A DNA stretch of 64,000 bases from the NCBI GenBank assembly GCA_037783545.1, contig JBBELK010000096.1:496001-560000 (forward strand), read 5' to 3'. The stretch's first letter is position 1. Every line of letters starts with the position of its first letter. This DNA is from Henricia sp. BOLD:AAB3569 (taxonomy: Eukaryota; Echinodermata; Asteroidea; Spinulosida; Echinasteridae). Below are positions 1-10,129 of the stretch, piece by piece. The notes beneath the pieces were generated by a model. The model did no database searches. It saw only the letters and a program-made list of their open reading frames with translations, and was not told the DNA's origin. The translations under genes and the position numbers were made by a program.

Positions 1-20
1 AACAGAAAAACAGAGAAAAA

Positions 21-69
21 CAAAACAAAAAACAAAACAACCAAACAAAACAAAACAAAACAAAACAAG
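21..69. repeat. (CAAAA)n tract, LINE 3' tail
   Basis: Short A-rich tandem repeat, TTTTG-type on the LINE strand. It lies about 120 bp beyond the LINE stop codon, where elements of this group carry a simple-repeat 3' tail. Confidence 0.7.
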
Positions 70-186
70 CATAATTAACTAGAGTCATAATTATAATACG
101 GAAAAATGTTTGTAATGAAAGAAAAGAGTTTGTTGAAAAGACCAGAGAAACTAAGTTTTGAAAACAGGGGGACAGAAGGTGGATAC

Positions 187-984
187 TTAGAAGGCATGTG
201 TGATGGGATCTAGACTGAAAAGATGATCACGTAAAGAATTGACGAAAGGTTTTGGTGAATCTTCAAGGCAAAGATCTCGAACTTCACCGGGAAGGGAATT
301 AAACAACCTTGGGAATAGGGTGAACAAGGAAAATTTGACACAGTTAGTACGGCTGTACTGATGCTTGAAGAGGAGGGTGTCAGTTTTCCTAGTGTTGGCC
401 TGTGGGAGAAAATGTGAAGAAATAGAAATGTGATTGTAGAGGCATTTAATGACAAAGGAAGCACTGAGGTATACAAGTCTGTTATAGAGAGGAGGCAAGT
501 GAAGTTTGGACAGGCGTTGTTCATAGGAAAGAGAAATAGCAACATTGTAAGGAAAGCAAGATTTAGTGAAGCGGCGTTGAATTGCATCAAGGCATTAAAT
601 GTGGTTCTTTTGGTGAGGTAGCCAAACCGGTGCGGCGTATTCTAAGATGGGTCTGCAAAGAGAACAATATAATTTGACAGTGCGTCGTATGAAACCAGCA
701 AGTCTAGAACACTTAGAACGAACAGAATTTACATGTTTGGTCCAGGTGAGGTCGTTTGAAAGAATCACGCCAAGATATTTATAAGAGGTAACTACATCAA
801 GGGGTTTGTCGGAATTTGCGAAAAAGTATGGAGTTAGCAATTGCTTCCTGGAGCGGGTGACGTGCATAACCTTGCACTTGGTGGAGTTAAGTTGCATCTG
901 ATTATCAGAACACCATCTGGAAATAGAGTTTAGGTCATTCTGCAAAAAGGAACTGTCATCTTTACATCTAATAACCCTATACAA
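187..984 (-). pseudogene. LINE ORF2: RT palm end and C-terminal domain
   Basis: Continuation of the same protein: YRVIRCKDDSSFLQNDLNSI, KYLGVILSNDLTWTKHV, CRPILEYAAPVW, then after the stop at 595 the same frame continues DAIQRRFTKSCFPYN and RLFNSLPGEVRDL. That last block is the conserved tail seen in CR1/L2-group elements. A single premature stop separates the two open pieces. Confidence 0.85.
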
Positions 985-3045
985 AACAGTGTCATCAGCA
1001 TATTGAGGAAGTGAAGATTGAACTTAGTTTGGCAAGTCAGCTGTGAAGAAATTAAATAATATAGGACTGAGCCCTGTGGGACTCCTGAAGTTACTGGTAT
1101 CCAGTCAGATCTGGCGCCTGAAAAGATAACTCGTTGTTCTCTATTGGAAAGAAAATCACTGATCCATGAAAGTATGTTACCACAAATTCCATAGTGGTGT
1201 AGCTTATGAAGGAGGATTGAATGGTCACACTTGTCAAAGGCTTTGGACCAGTCAAGAAAGATTGCATCAATTCGAGGAGTTTTGGAAACATCAAGAGATC
1301 GGGACCATGTGTCAAAAAGGGAAGTTAACTGGGTAGTACAGGAACGTCTGGGTTGAAATCCATGCTGGGAGTCTGGGATAATGTTATGCTGAGAAGAATG
1401 GTCAAGTAGTTTCCTACTTATAAAACCTTCGAGCATTTTACAAGGAACAGAGGTAAGGGAAATTGGTCTATAATTAACAATATGAGATTTATCACCATGT
1501 TTAAACAAGGGAACAACGTTCGCCTGTTTCCAGTTAAGGGGAACTACACCTGTTGAAAGACTGATATTAAATATGTTAGTTAATATTGGAACAATTGAAA
1601 TGCCAGCTAGTTTCAGAATTTTTGGAGATATGCCATCCAAGCCTGGGGGCTTAGATGGATTAAGCTTGTCAATGGCCTTCATCACATCTGCTTGAGAAAT
1701 ATGAAGATTGTGAAGGGGATTAACACCAGGATGGGCAGCACAGGATGATAAATCTGGAAGATGGTATGAAGACTGCTGTGAAGAAAAGTTACTTTGGAAA
1801 TAAAGATTGAAAGCATTAGCAATTGCACTTGGATCACAGAGGGCTTGGTTGTTGTAATTAAAAGTGGTATTTGATTGGTGCTTCCTCTTATTGTTAACAA
1901 AAGACCAAAAACGCTTAGGGTTGTCTTTACAATCTAGAGCTAAACTATGAACATAATCACTGTAAGAATTCCTTGTCAATCGATTAACCATTGATCGTAG
2001 TTCTTTGTATTTGTCCCATAAGTTGGTATTGTTCTTGTTCTTCACAGCATGTCTGTATGCCCGGTTCTTTCTTCTTGCGGCCTTGATTATGTCATTTGTT
2101 ATCCATGGGGACCGACGGTGTCCTTTGGAGATGGCGATGGGGACAACATCCTTTACTGCCGCATGGACAAGTGATGTGAAGTTGTCCCATGTCTCATCGA
2201 CGTCATCCTCACAGAACAGCTGCCACGGAATACACTGTAGGGTAGTCTGGAAATCGTTCTTGTCGACCTCGTGGAATTGGTGAAAAGTACAGCGAAGAAA
2301 CTGACGGCTGGGTGTTGAGGAAATCTGGAAGTGAACAGAGTCATGGTCACTGTTCCCCAGACCAGGAGCTTTGTGGATATTTTGAGTCCAGCTTAAGTCG
2401 TTGCAGAAAATGAGGTCCAGCATGGTATCGTCACCATGTGGATTTCGTCTTGTAGGGAAGAAGACCAGTTGAGCCATGTTCAGGGATTCGATGATGTTGA
2501 GAACAGCAGCGGAGCGAGTGTTGAGAGTTGGAGGGTTGTGTTCATCAGAGGATGTCGAGCAGGGTATTTGTAGATTGAAGTCACCAAGAAGGAAAATGGC
2601 TTCAAACTGATGTGAACAAGGAAGAATGCGGTTGATCGAGAATGAAAGTGCTTCGTCAAATCCTGTTGTTGAAGATGGCGGCCGATAACAAGTCCCAATG
2701 AGTAGTTTGCCCTTGTTGTGTGGAAGAATGACTTGGACCCAAATGAGTTCACATTCTTTGAAGTTGGCTTGGATGTCAGGAGAGGGCTCAAATTCATCTC
2801 GTCGGGATGGCATAAGAGTGGGTGTGCATGCAAAGAGCACACCGCCACCGTTGTGATTTCTGTCACGCCTAAATAACTGGTACTGTGAAGTGTCCAAAAT
2901 TTCGGAGTCCATGATGTCAGGGCATAACCAAGTTTCAGTTATGCAAGCGATGTCGATGCGGTTAAGAGTCAGTTCGGTCTGAAAATTGAGGGTTTTGTTG
3001 ACCACACTGCGGGCATTTAGCATAATACAATTTCGTAAAGCAGAT
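930..3045 (-). pseudogene. LINE ORF2: endonuclease and N-terminal RT part
   Basis: A ~700-residue open stretch encoding most of the APE endonuclease and RT motifs 1-5 up to GVPQGSVL. After this point the frame drifts and the residues (YYLISSQLTC...) no longer match the RT family, while the correct YADD continuation lies in a neighbouring frame. The methionine at 3023 is internal; the LINE frame is open for several codons upstream of it. Non-functional as it stands. Confidence 0.88.
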
Positions 3046-3871
3046 GCGAATTTCCGTCAACGGAAACGAGATTTACAACTTAGACGATTACGACGTGTAC
3101 AATTCGTATAGAGATATTTGGATCTCGTCTTATCACAAAGATAATATGAGTCTTTTTGGTATTGAAAAAGAAAACGTAACTAAACTCAGGACAGTAGCGG
3201 GCGACGCGGTAAAAACAAACAAGGGCGACGTGGCGATAGCCAACGCATACGGAAAGTTTTACGCCATTCCGCTAGACATTGGAATTTTAACCGACCATCA
3301 CTCGTTTTATCCAAGTGGATTAGAGGGCAAGTTGTCGTTTTCCATCAAGTGGAACGATCACTCTAGAGTCGTAAGGTCTTCAGACGACGGAGCGACTTAC
3401 AGTATTACTCACCTAAAATTGCAATATGAAGTGGTCAATGATTCAAAACTGTCTAGACACATTAGAGACAGGTATAGGAGAGGTGTTTCGTTTTACTTTG
3501 ACAGAGTACACCGACAATATGAAAATATTTTATATAAATCAGACAATGCATGGACCCTCAATATTAACACAAACGTCAAGAGCCTGAAGGGGGTGTTTTT
3601 AATTTTTAAGGACCCGATTGACAGTAACCCGCAAAACAGTTATAACCCAGACCTGACTAAAGTAAAAGTTCAATTCGAGGGAATGCCGGAAGCGTTGTAC
3701 GTACCAGAGTTGAGGCGCGATCAGCACTTTGGCGAGATTTGCAAGTACTTTGTCGATAACCTAGATACCCGCACGCCGTCGGCAGTATCTAAATACGTTC
3801 AAGTGTATCCGATTAACATGGCCAAGTACCTCACTGACAAATACGCTCTCACTTGGGCGGTATTCAGATAG
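3044..3871 (+). pseudogene. Major capsid (hexon-like) protein, C-terminal part
   Basis: A 275-residue open stretch, also open in frame upstream to the LINE junction, so it is the C-terminal half or more of a larger protein. It resembles double jelly-roll capsid proteins of Polinton/adintovirus elements: NINTNVKSLKGVFLIFKD, then YNPDLTKVKVQFEGMPEALY and a C-terminal MAKYLTDKYALTW block. The protein would form the icosahedral shell. Identification is from recalled family patterns, not from a search. The fossil is truncated by the LINE insertion. Confidence 0.7.
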
Positions 3872-3982
3872 AGTTGACGTCGGCTGATGAAACCGCCGGT
3901 CAATTAAAGTGCTATATCTATTTGATCATGGACTCTCAATTAGTTATTAGAGAGGGTAGATTTAATAGTCTTCAATATTAAA

Positions 3983-4605
3983 ATGAAGCTACCAACAGAA
4001 CCCCACTGCGCGTTGATACGCGGAAGAAAGAAATCCGGCAAGACTAAGTTTATTTTAGATTTACTGTCGAGCGCGTATAAAGACAACTTTTAAAATTACG
4101 TAGTCATTCTGTGTCCGAGCGTGTTCAAAAACAAGACCTACTACAATAACGAGTGGATAACGAGTGACGAGTGCGTGGTGCTAAACGACTTAGACAGATT
4201 ATATTTAAATCAGGCGCTCAGCGCCTACAGAAGCGTCTTAAAGGGGTTTCACACGCTGTTTATCATCGACGACTGCAGCGCTCGACAAGACCTAAAGTCC
4301 CGCAAGAGCCTGAAAGACTGTGAAAATTGCGAGTTGTCAAATTTGGCGATGAGCGGGCAGCATGAAAATCACTCTTGCTGGTTGCTTACTCAAAAATACA
4401 ACAGCGTGTTAAAAGACTTTAGAGAGCAAACAGAGTGGATCGCGATGTTTTATTGCGAGGACGAGGGGTCGTTCAATCAGTGTATGAAGGAAAATAAAGG
4501 AGTACCCAGAGAAGAATAAGAAACGATAGAGTACAAGCTAAAGAATATAAAGTACACAAAATTAATATTGAAGACAGATCCGCCGGTAACGTATGACATA
4601 TTATA
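3983..4605 (+). pseudogene. A32/FtsK-HerA-like packaging ATPase relic
   Basis: Begins ALIRGRKKSGKTKFILDLL, a Walker A P-loop (GRKKSGKT). Further on, TLFIIDDCSARQDL is a Walker B type strand and SGQHENHSCWLLTQKY is the sensor-like region found in DNA-packaging ATPases of Polintons and related viruses. The role is to pump DNA into the capsid. It follows the capsid gene after about 110 bp. Broken. Confidence 0.75.
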
Positions 4606-4653
4606 AATAATTACGTTTTTCGTTGCAAATAACTGCGTTTGGTATTATAGATC

Positions 4654-4962
4654 ATGGACTCTTGTAACGCAATTAACTCAGTATATCAGATAGGAGTATT
4701 GACGTTGCTATCTACAATTTCTTATCAATTGTGGAAATTAAACGGAGAATTGAATTATGTAAAAAAGCTATATAATAAAATAAAGTATATATTTAAAACT
4801 AAAATTGAATTGGAAAGCGTATTGAGAGAAGGAAAACCGGATTTGAAGAGCAAAATGTTGGAAGTCGTAGCAGCGGGTAAATCTGAAGCATATCTAGGTA
4901 AAGACTACACGCAAAAGGAAGTCGAAGCCATGAACGACGACACGCTGACCAAACTCAATTAA
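4654..4962 (+). pseudogene. Element protein with N-terminal membrane segment
   Basis: 102 residues. IGVLTLLSTISYQLW near the start is a likely membrane segment, followed by a charged helical region and a C-terminal YTQKEVEAMNDDTLTKL. I recall similar small proteins between ATPase and core genes of adintovirus-like elements but cannot name a function. Part of the fossil. Confidence 0.5.
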
Positions 4963-5007
4963 TTATACCAGACAAAGATCGGGAAGGAGACGATAAAAGG
5001 ACTCGGG

Positions 5008-5328
5008 TTGCCAATAATCACGGCCTTTACCAAGATTGTAAAATTTGCATTGCCCAAATTCAGGATAGGCAATTTAGGATTAAACTTGGACGACGAGAAC
5101 AAGCTGCACGTTGAATTGGAGACAAATCCGGCCGTTAACTCGAGCGTGAGTCGATTGCTTAGAGGTGTTTACTTCAATTACGGACTTTTGGTAGGTCCGT
5201 TGACTGAGGTTTTGATTACAGCTAGTCACATTGAAGTCGTAGAAGCCGAAACAGTTGCTGTAGTTGAAACTGTAAAAGAAAAGGAAGATCGAATGCAATC
5301 AGAAGACGACGAAGACAATTTATTATAA
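5008..5328 (+). pseudogene. Element structural protein fragment
   Basis: 106 residues with KLHVELETNPAVNSSVSRLL and YFNYGLLVGPLTEVLITASH, a pattern I associate with small conserved proteins of Polinton-like elements, then an acidic tail. It lies directly after the 4654 gene on the same strand and may belong to the same original gene. Function unknown. Confidence 0.5.
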
Positions 5329-5355
5329 TTAATATTATAATTGTATTATAATAAA

Positions 5356-5727
5356 ATGGATAGCGCATTAGAATCAAAAGTCGAAGAAACAAATAACGTA
5401 GAAGAAGCCAAACCAGAACCTAAAGCCAAAAAGGTAACCGCGACCAAACAAAAAGACCCTAAACGAGTACAACTCGGCAAGAAACTCGCCGCGCAAATGA
5501 AGGTCTCGGACAGTACACCGACAGAAAGCGACGACAATAACTACAAGTGGTATGCACTGGCGGCTGTAATAGGGGTGGGGGCGACTATTTATATATTTAA
5601 AATGGTTGCGAGTAAGAATGCGTCGAGTTATTTTAACGATAAACATATTGAAAAACCTAAACCAAAAGTCGTCAGAGATCGGCCCGTTGAAACGAATTAC
5701 CCGGAATTACTAGAAATGGAAGATTAA
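5356..5727 (+). pseudogene. Basic single-TM protein (core/penton-region gene)
   Basis: About 123 residues from the methionine at 5356: an acidic then lysine-rich N-terminus with DPKRVQLGKKLAAQMK, a hydrophobic segment WYALAAVIGVGATIYIFKMV near residues 67-86, and a polar tail. A basic GKKLA patch followed by one TM is typical of a small virion-associated protein in these elements. This reading frame looks whole, but the element is a relic. Confidence 0.5.
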
Positions 5728-5768
5728 AAAATGATTTAAATATTATAATACCTAATTATAAATAAAGA

Positions 5769-6011
5769 ATGGATCAAAAGACGATAACAAACACCGTTTA
5801 TCACTCGGCAGTGTTGTCAGCGCTTACAATCGCCAACGATGTATTTTCGGTACAGCTGACCTTTGTCATGTATAGACCGGTTCCTAATCCTATCGCTAAT
5901 TGCGGAATGCTATATACTCAGGAACCAATCTTTACATGTAAAAAGTCCGCTGTACCAAATATACATGAATATCCTAATTCCATTGTGTGCGAAAACTCCG
6001 AACAGGTCTAG
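5769..6011 (+). pseudogene. N-terminal fragment of a further element gene
   Basis: Starts MDQKTITNTVYHSAVLSALT, which resembles a conserved downstream gene of the same elements. After about 30 residues the similarity appears lost. This marks the right limit of recognisable fossil sequence, near 5850. Confidence 0.35.
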
Positions 6012-6265
6012 AGACCGTATCGAATATCCGCCATTTCATGGGGCAGTTTCTTTGTTCCTTGAGGACATGAATGGTTGCACATATTGTGCTTCCATTGTTG
6101 AACGGTTTAAGTAACATGAAACATTTTTAAAAAGTGTTTTCTCACAAAATATAAATATTCTTCCCACTCAAAATTTGGGTTCCATCAAATCTGCACATTT
6201 CAATGCTTGTTCAGTCAATTTAAAGAGAAACAAATCTGATGAACTTGTCAACTCTTACCAATTTG
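6012..6265. other. No feature recognised
   Basis: A+T-rich DNA between the capsid-element relic and the MITE end at 6266. No coding, RNA or repeat signal was seen. Confidence 0.5.
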
Positions 6266-6405
6266 ACGTATGATTTTTCTACTCGACGTACGTAAATTAA
6301 GCTGATCTTTAGACGTACCAAAAACTGACAGACCGGAAACGACGTACGTCGATTTTACGTACGTCTGACGGATGAAAATAATGCAGTGGGAACCCACCCT
6401 TAGCT
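6266..6405. repeat. ACGTACGT-type MITE, one end only
   Basis: Shares the internal motif CTCGACGTACGTAA and the terminal run TCTGACGGATGAAAATAATG / CAGTGGGAACCCACCCTTA with sequences at 10795-10855 and 11160-11452. The matching opposite terminus is not found nearby, so it is a one-ended fragment. Confidence 0.55.
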
Positions 6406-6830
6406 TTGCTTCCTTAGAACGGATATTTCGCAAGGTCTGTAACTTGGAGAGTTCTGCGAGTTCCGCCCTTTTCTCCGCCTCAATATCAGCAAATTGGAGT
6501 CTCATTTTTAAAGCCGCAGCCTCAGCAGCTGGGGCAGCTTTGGTGGAGAAGACGGAAGATCGCGAAGAAGTAGATCGATGAGACGATTTACTTCGACGAG
6601 AAGACCTCGATAGTCGTGAACGTACTTCGGAAAGTTCAGTTTGACGCATTAAATCTTGTGCGTCCGCACCCAGGCCATAAGCATCACGGTTATTGGAGAA
6701 AATTCAAGGGTATCAATCGTCTGAGCGTCTTCATTAATGTTCCCTTTTATTGATTCAAGACGTATCTTTCTGGACGGAGAAGGGTCGAGAAACCATGCAT
6801 TTGTTCTTCTGAACCGGAGTGCCATGACAT
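6390..6830 (-). pseudogene. Possible BEL/Pao-like gag relic
   Basis: Minus-strand coding-like pieces: MALRFRRTNAWFLDPSPSRK at the 5' side, then a serine/arginine-rich stretch and an alanine-rich coiled coil (AAEAAALKMRLQFADIEAEK). This composition resembles the N-terminal gag region of BEL/Pao LTR elements in marine invertebrates. No LTR, protease or RT is present. A weak, broken fossil; a host coiled-coil gene fragment is an alternative. Confidence 0.3.
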
Positions 6831-6960
6831 AATATTAGGCAAGCACCTGCAAGTTAACGCTTAGAACCAACCGAGATGTACGGTGTCTTCACGTACATCT
6901 AAATTGTTATTGCAACATATATATGATGAATGCACTAGCAAGAATTTAACACAAGAGCAA

Positions 6961-6982
6961 GGGGGGGGGGGGGGGGGGGGGG
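6961..6982 (+). repeat. Poly-G tract
   Basis: Uninterrupted G run of about 22 bases. Its length is likely unstable in assembly. Confidence 0.9.
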
Positions 6983-7051
6983 TTTGCGCCTACGTGGGCA
7001 ACTATAACTAATGCAGAAAGTACTGTTAAATGACTGCACTAATTCTACATT

Positions 7052-7176
7052 AAAAGCAGAGGCTCGTCAATGCGCGCGTGAGGCCAAATTCGTGCCACAA
7101 AATACGCAGCTCCATAGTGAAGCCATGGAGCTGCGTATTTCGTGGCACGAATTTGGCCTCACGTGCGCATTTAAAG
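7052..7176. mobile_element. Palindromic MITE, GCTCGTCA family, copy 1
   Basis: Two arms of about 55 bp are inverted around GCCATGGAGCTGCG. The ends read AAAGCAGAGGCTCGTCA and GTGCGCATTTAAAG. Other copies lie at 23671, 31660, 48702 (one arm) and 62622. No coding capacity. The family consensus end is TTTAAAGGCACAGGCTCGTC. Confidence 0.8.
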
Positions 7177-7426
7177 TATTAAACGTAAAGTAATTTTACC
7201 TCCTTGGGTCTTTAATTCCTATAATAAGGCCCCATCGAGTGAAGAAACATAATTGACACGTCTTATCCTAGGAGAATCTGATAAAAATAATGTTTTGAAA
7301 CGAACAATTAATCCGCAAAATAAAACGCAAACGCGCGCATATGTGCGCGTACGCGTCACCAGGTAATGCAACATAACTTACACACTGAGTTAGGCCAAAT
7401 TCTATGGTTATGTCAACTTCTCTCCT

Positions 7427-7645
7427 GGGGCCAATTTCATGGCGCTGTTTAGCACACAAATTTGCTTAGCACAGACTTTTTTGTTTTATTTTGCAAAACT
7501 GGGTTGCCAGCCAAAATCGTATGTGATGTGTATTTACTGACATTTTGCTCCTGTTCCTAATTTTGGCTGCCAACCCATTTTACAGAGCAAAGAAATTCTG
7601 TGCTAAACAAATTGTTGTGCTTAACAGCGCCATGAAATTGGCCCC
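7427..7645. mobile_element. MITE with GGGGCCAATTTCATGG ends, in LINE
   Basis: Terminal inverted repeats of about 30 bp: GGGGCCAATTTCATGGCGCT at the left and its near-exact complement ending AAATTGGCCCC at the right; 219 bp in all. A one-ended relative lies at 12396. It splits the LINE endonuclease, so it is younger than that LINE copy. Confidence 0.8.
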
Positions 7646-8418
7646 TGATGTCTTGCAGTATCCTTGACCACCGGAAACTCTTCCTTCATCTCAGTTGATA
7701 TTAGGAAGATTAAAGTCCCGAACAACCAAAACTGGGTTGGAGTTTAGTCTTCAGAGCTGCAATAGACTTCTTAAGCTCGTCTAACTGGAGACCTTGGTGA
7801 TCATTTGGTGGTCTGTAATAAGTTCCGATCAGCATGGGTTTGTCGTGATATCGCTTAATTTCAGTACAAATTATTTCACAGTCCCCCTTGGTTAAATTCA
7901 TTAGAGACTAAGTCTTGGTGAATAGCCTGGAAGACGCCACCACCTGCTGTATTCCCAACCCTGTCTCTGTGATAAACTTGTTAGTTTGATGGAAAGATTT
8001 CGCTAGTATTTATAGATGGGTTCAGCCACGATTCAGTACCACAGATTATGTCAGGTTGATACGTACTTATGAGAGCTGCTAGATCAGCTGCTTCTCCTCT
8101 GATACTCTGGCAGTTGATTAACAGGCACTTTAATGTATAAATTGGCTTTCTTTGTGTGCTCACATGGTGTTCTGGCATGTAGTTGAGATCTCTGGGAATT
8201 AAGTACTGAATTCTCGTTGACAAAAGAAAGCTCATTGTCGAGGAAATAATTTGAATTAGAAAACCCTCCAGCACAATGTGCATGAATCCAGCGATCACAG
8301 TTGTCACATAGTACAGCTGCATCAATGTTTCGTACAGGTTCATCACAGGCTCCACAAGGGGCGGCACATGTATTACAGTCTCACGGATCTACAGATCTTT
8401 AGAGCTTTTTGTATTCAC

Positions 8419-8679
8419 CTACAGATATGTTTTCACATTTTGCATGGAGCCAGGTGTTACAGTTTTCACAGTAGATTCCTTTTCCCCACTGTATAACGGT
8501 TTAACACAAGCCTGGCACACGTCAAATTTTGGGTGAGTCGGTCCTGGGTTGAGTTCAATATCCCCGCAGACAATTATAGCCAGAAAAACAACGGTATTAG
8601 AAACCTCCTTGCCTACACATGGCTTGTTGTGGTGAGGTGAGTCTGCCAAAAGCCTATCTGGTAGGAGGATGGAGTGCAT
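8419..8679 (-). pseudogene. LINE N-terminal leader with 2A-like motif
   Basis: 86 residues from a plausible start at 8679. A hydrophobic segment (NTVVFLAIIVCG, residues 28-39) precedes the 2A-like DIELNPGP at residues 40-47. The first PHD-type finger begins at CQACVKPLYSGEK, where the frame shifts by a small indel. In intact relatives this leader precedes the endonuclease. Confidence 0.7.
8539..8562 (-). other. 2A-like ribosome-skipping motif (DIELNPGP)
   Basis: Residues DIELNPGP match the D-x-E-x-N-P-G-P 2A consensus, preceded by a hydrophobic stretch. 2A sequences are known at the N-terminus of APE-type LINEs in sea urchin and other animals, where the ribosome skips the last Gly-Pro bond. 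Activity here is untested and the gene around it is broken. Confidence 0.75.
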
Positions 8680-8799
8680 ATTTCATTTGGCGACCCTACC
8701 AGGACCTTTTAAGTGAGGTGACAACGAAGGAATGGTCGGAGTGGCCAGACCCTGCAGACATAGAGGGCGCTTGGGGGACAGACCAGTGCTAAAGCCAGA

Positions 8800-9630
8800 G
8801 TGAACGAGAAAGACACTGGTGTGTACAGACCAACAATAGAGGAGTTGGAAAAGTTGGAGGTAGCAGTGAAGGCGAAGCTCTATGGCCTGTCCAGAGAACA
8901 GTTATTGAGTGTGACCGGTCACTTGAAGATTGATGAGGGAGCCAGCAAGAAAGAACGACATGGCCTCATTAAACACATCATCAGATATTTGGATGGGGAG
9001 GATGTTAAAAAACAAGATGACCATGGACTGGAAATTCTTCATGGCCTGCAGGAATATATTGACAGGAATATATTCGTCAGCCCATCGAGTACAACCAGCA
9101 CAGAAGAAAAAGATAATGTTAAGCAATACACACAGACCATTGACTTGACATGCACACCAGCTGTTCTGGCCAGACGAGAATTGAAAATCTACGGCCAGAT
9201 TGGCTCACCCGGCCAGACAGATAAGTTGTCATTCAACAGCTTGGCCAGACAGATCGAAGATGCTCTGCAGAAGGGGTATAAAGAGAGAAATAATATCCGC
9301 AGTAACGAGAGCAGTGAGTCCGAATTTGCCACTAAGAAGCTACTTGGAAGGGAGCTAGCAGCAGCATCCCAACAGCAGAAAGGGTCTCTTCATGATTTTG
9401 TTATGAGGGCAATGAGTATCCGTCAGAAAGTAACATTCGCCTCACAAGAAGATCAATCACCCTTGAAATATGACACCGAGCTGGTGCAGAGTACGCTGGT
9501 AACTGGCTTGGTCGGTAGCCTTGAAGGTGAGATGCGGCAATATTTGCAAGACCCGACTATTACAGATGATGAGTTATTGGAGAAGTTGAATCTGGTGGTA
9601 GGCCTTGAAGAGAAAAGAGCAGAGAAATGA
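8800..9630 (+). pseudogene. Gag-like capsid-domain frame
   Basis: 276-residue open stretch. The first ~60 residues form a charged SAP-like helical region (EELEKLEVAVKAKLYGLSRE). The middle has ARRELKIYGQIGSPGQTDKL and LSFNSLARQIEDALQKGYKE, and the C-terminal part has DFVMRAMSIRQKVTFASQED and VTGLVGSLEGEMRQYL. These patterns match gag of Ty3/gypsy elements widespread in fish and marine invertebrates. Part of the fossil. Confidence 0.7.
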
Positions 9631-9714
9631 GGTCCGAAAACAAAGGTCAACGCACTGTCAGCTGATGAGGAGTCTAGTAAAACAAAAGCAGCCGAATCAG
9701 AGCAAATAGAACAG

Positions 9715-10041
9715 TTGGCTACAGGACTGCAGGAACTAACGGCCTTTGTTGCTTCCCTCCGTAAGGCAATGAGTCAAGCATCAACACAACCACAATCTAG
9801 CAATATGCGGAAGCTACAAGAGAGGGCTAGAGTCTGGGAAAGAGGATGTACTACATGCCGAGAAAAGGGAGCGGGAAATGATTGCCGCCATTGCTTCAAG
9901 TGTAGAAGTGAAAACCACATTGTCCGTGGTTGTCGGTCGGGAAACGGCACAAGGTTACCTTTTGAAGACAAGATGTTACCTCTAAATAGAGCAAGTCCCA
10001 AAACCCACAGCCGACATCGTCACACATTCATTCTCCACTGA
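9715..10041 (+). pseudogene. Gag C-terminus with CCHC zinc knuckle
   Basis: Contains CFKCRSENHIVRGC, the C-x2-C-x4-H-x4-C nucleic-acid-binding knuckle, preceded by a second Cys cluster (CTTCREKGAGNDC). Coiled-coil-like N-terminal part. Follows the gag frame closely. Confidence 0.7.
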
Positions 10042-10129
10042 TCAAGGGCATGGTTTGTCACATCACCCCGAGGGTTCATAACAAACTCACACAGTTGGTT
10101 GGGAACAAGTGTCTTGTGAGCTGCACCAT

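Larger units (their letters stand above)
1..3045 (-). mobile_element. 5'-truncated APE-type LINE (CR1/L2/Jockey-like)
   Basis: A non-LTR retrotransposon copies itself by target-primed reverse transcription using one endonuclease-reverse transcriptase protein. Read right to left, the endonuclease comes first (ITETWL, GTCYRPPSS, LLGDFNLQ, then GNSDHDSVHF). The reverse transcriptase follows (GLDGISPKILK, NYRPISLTSVPCKMLE, QHGFQPRRSCTTQL, FLDWSKAFDKCDHS, SGVPQGSVL), then the QYADDTVLYRV box and the C-terminal YKYLGVILSNDLTW, which lie in another frame. Decay is visible: a short deletion/frameshift near 1055, an in-frame stop near 1020, a stop at 595-597, and coding similarity resuming to the natural end at 187. 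The 3' region ends in a TTTTG-type repeat at the window edge. The protein begins inside the endonuclease (LRNCIMLNARSVVNK), so the copy is 5'-truncated and joins capsid-gene sequence near 3040. The clade is not certain. Confidence 0.9.
3040..6011 (+). mobile_element. Polinton/adintovirus-like fossil, partial
   Basis: A block of plus-strand genes with the content of a Polinton-type capsid-bearing element: major capsid protein fragment, A32/FtsK-HerA-type packaging ATPase, a small protein pair with membrane segments, and a basic single-TM protein. Genes are compact and similarly spaced, and A+T-rich gaps separate them. The left side is cut by the LINE near 3040 and the right side fades after about 5850. 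No DNA polymerase B, integrase or terminal inverted repeats lie in the window. It is a broken relic with at least a few breaks besides the truncations. Several parts are still well conserved, so it does not look extremely old. Confidence 0.75.
7270..8690 (-). mobile_element. CR1-like LINE with 2A and PHD N-terminus, broken
   Basis: A second APE-type LINE, read right to left: a hydrophobic leader with a 2A-like motif, two cysteine/histidine PHD-like fingers (one in the frame CGACDEPVRNIDAAVLCDNC), then the start of the endonuclease (LKCLLINCQSIRGE, QPDIICGTESWL, GTYYRPPNDHQG, and RDFNLPNIN-like sequence). The rest of the endonuclease and all of the RT are missing. The frame shifts between the fingers and the endonuclease, with further small breaks, so it is dead. 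A MITE interrupts it at 7427-7645; beyond it REVDITIEFGLTQ appears to continue the endonuclease. It abuts the Ty3/gypsy-like relic at about 8690. Confidence 0.75.
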
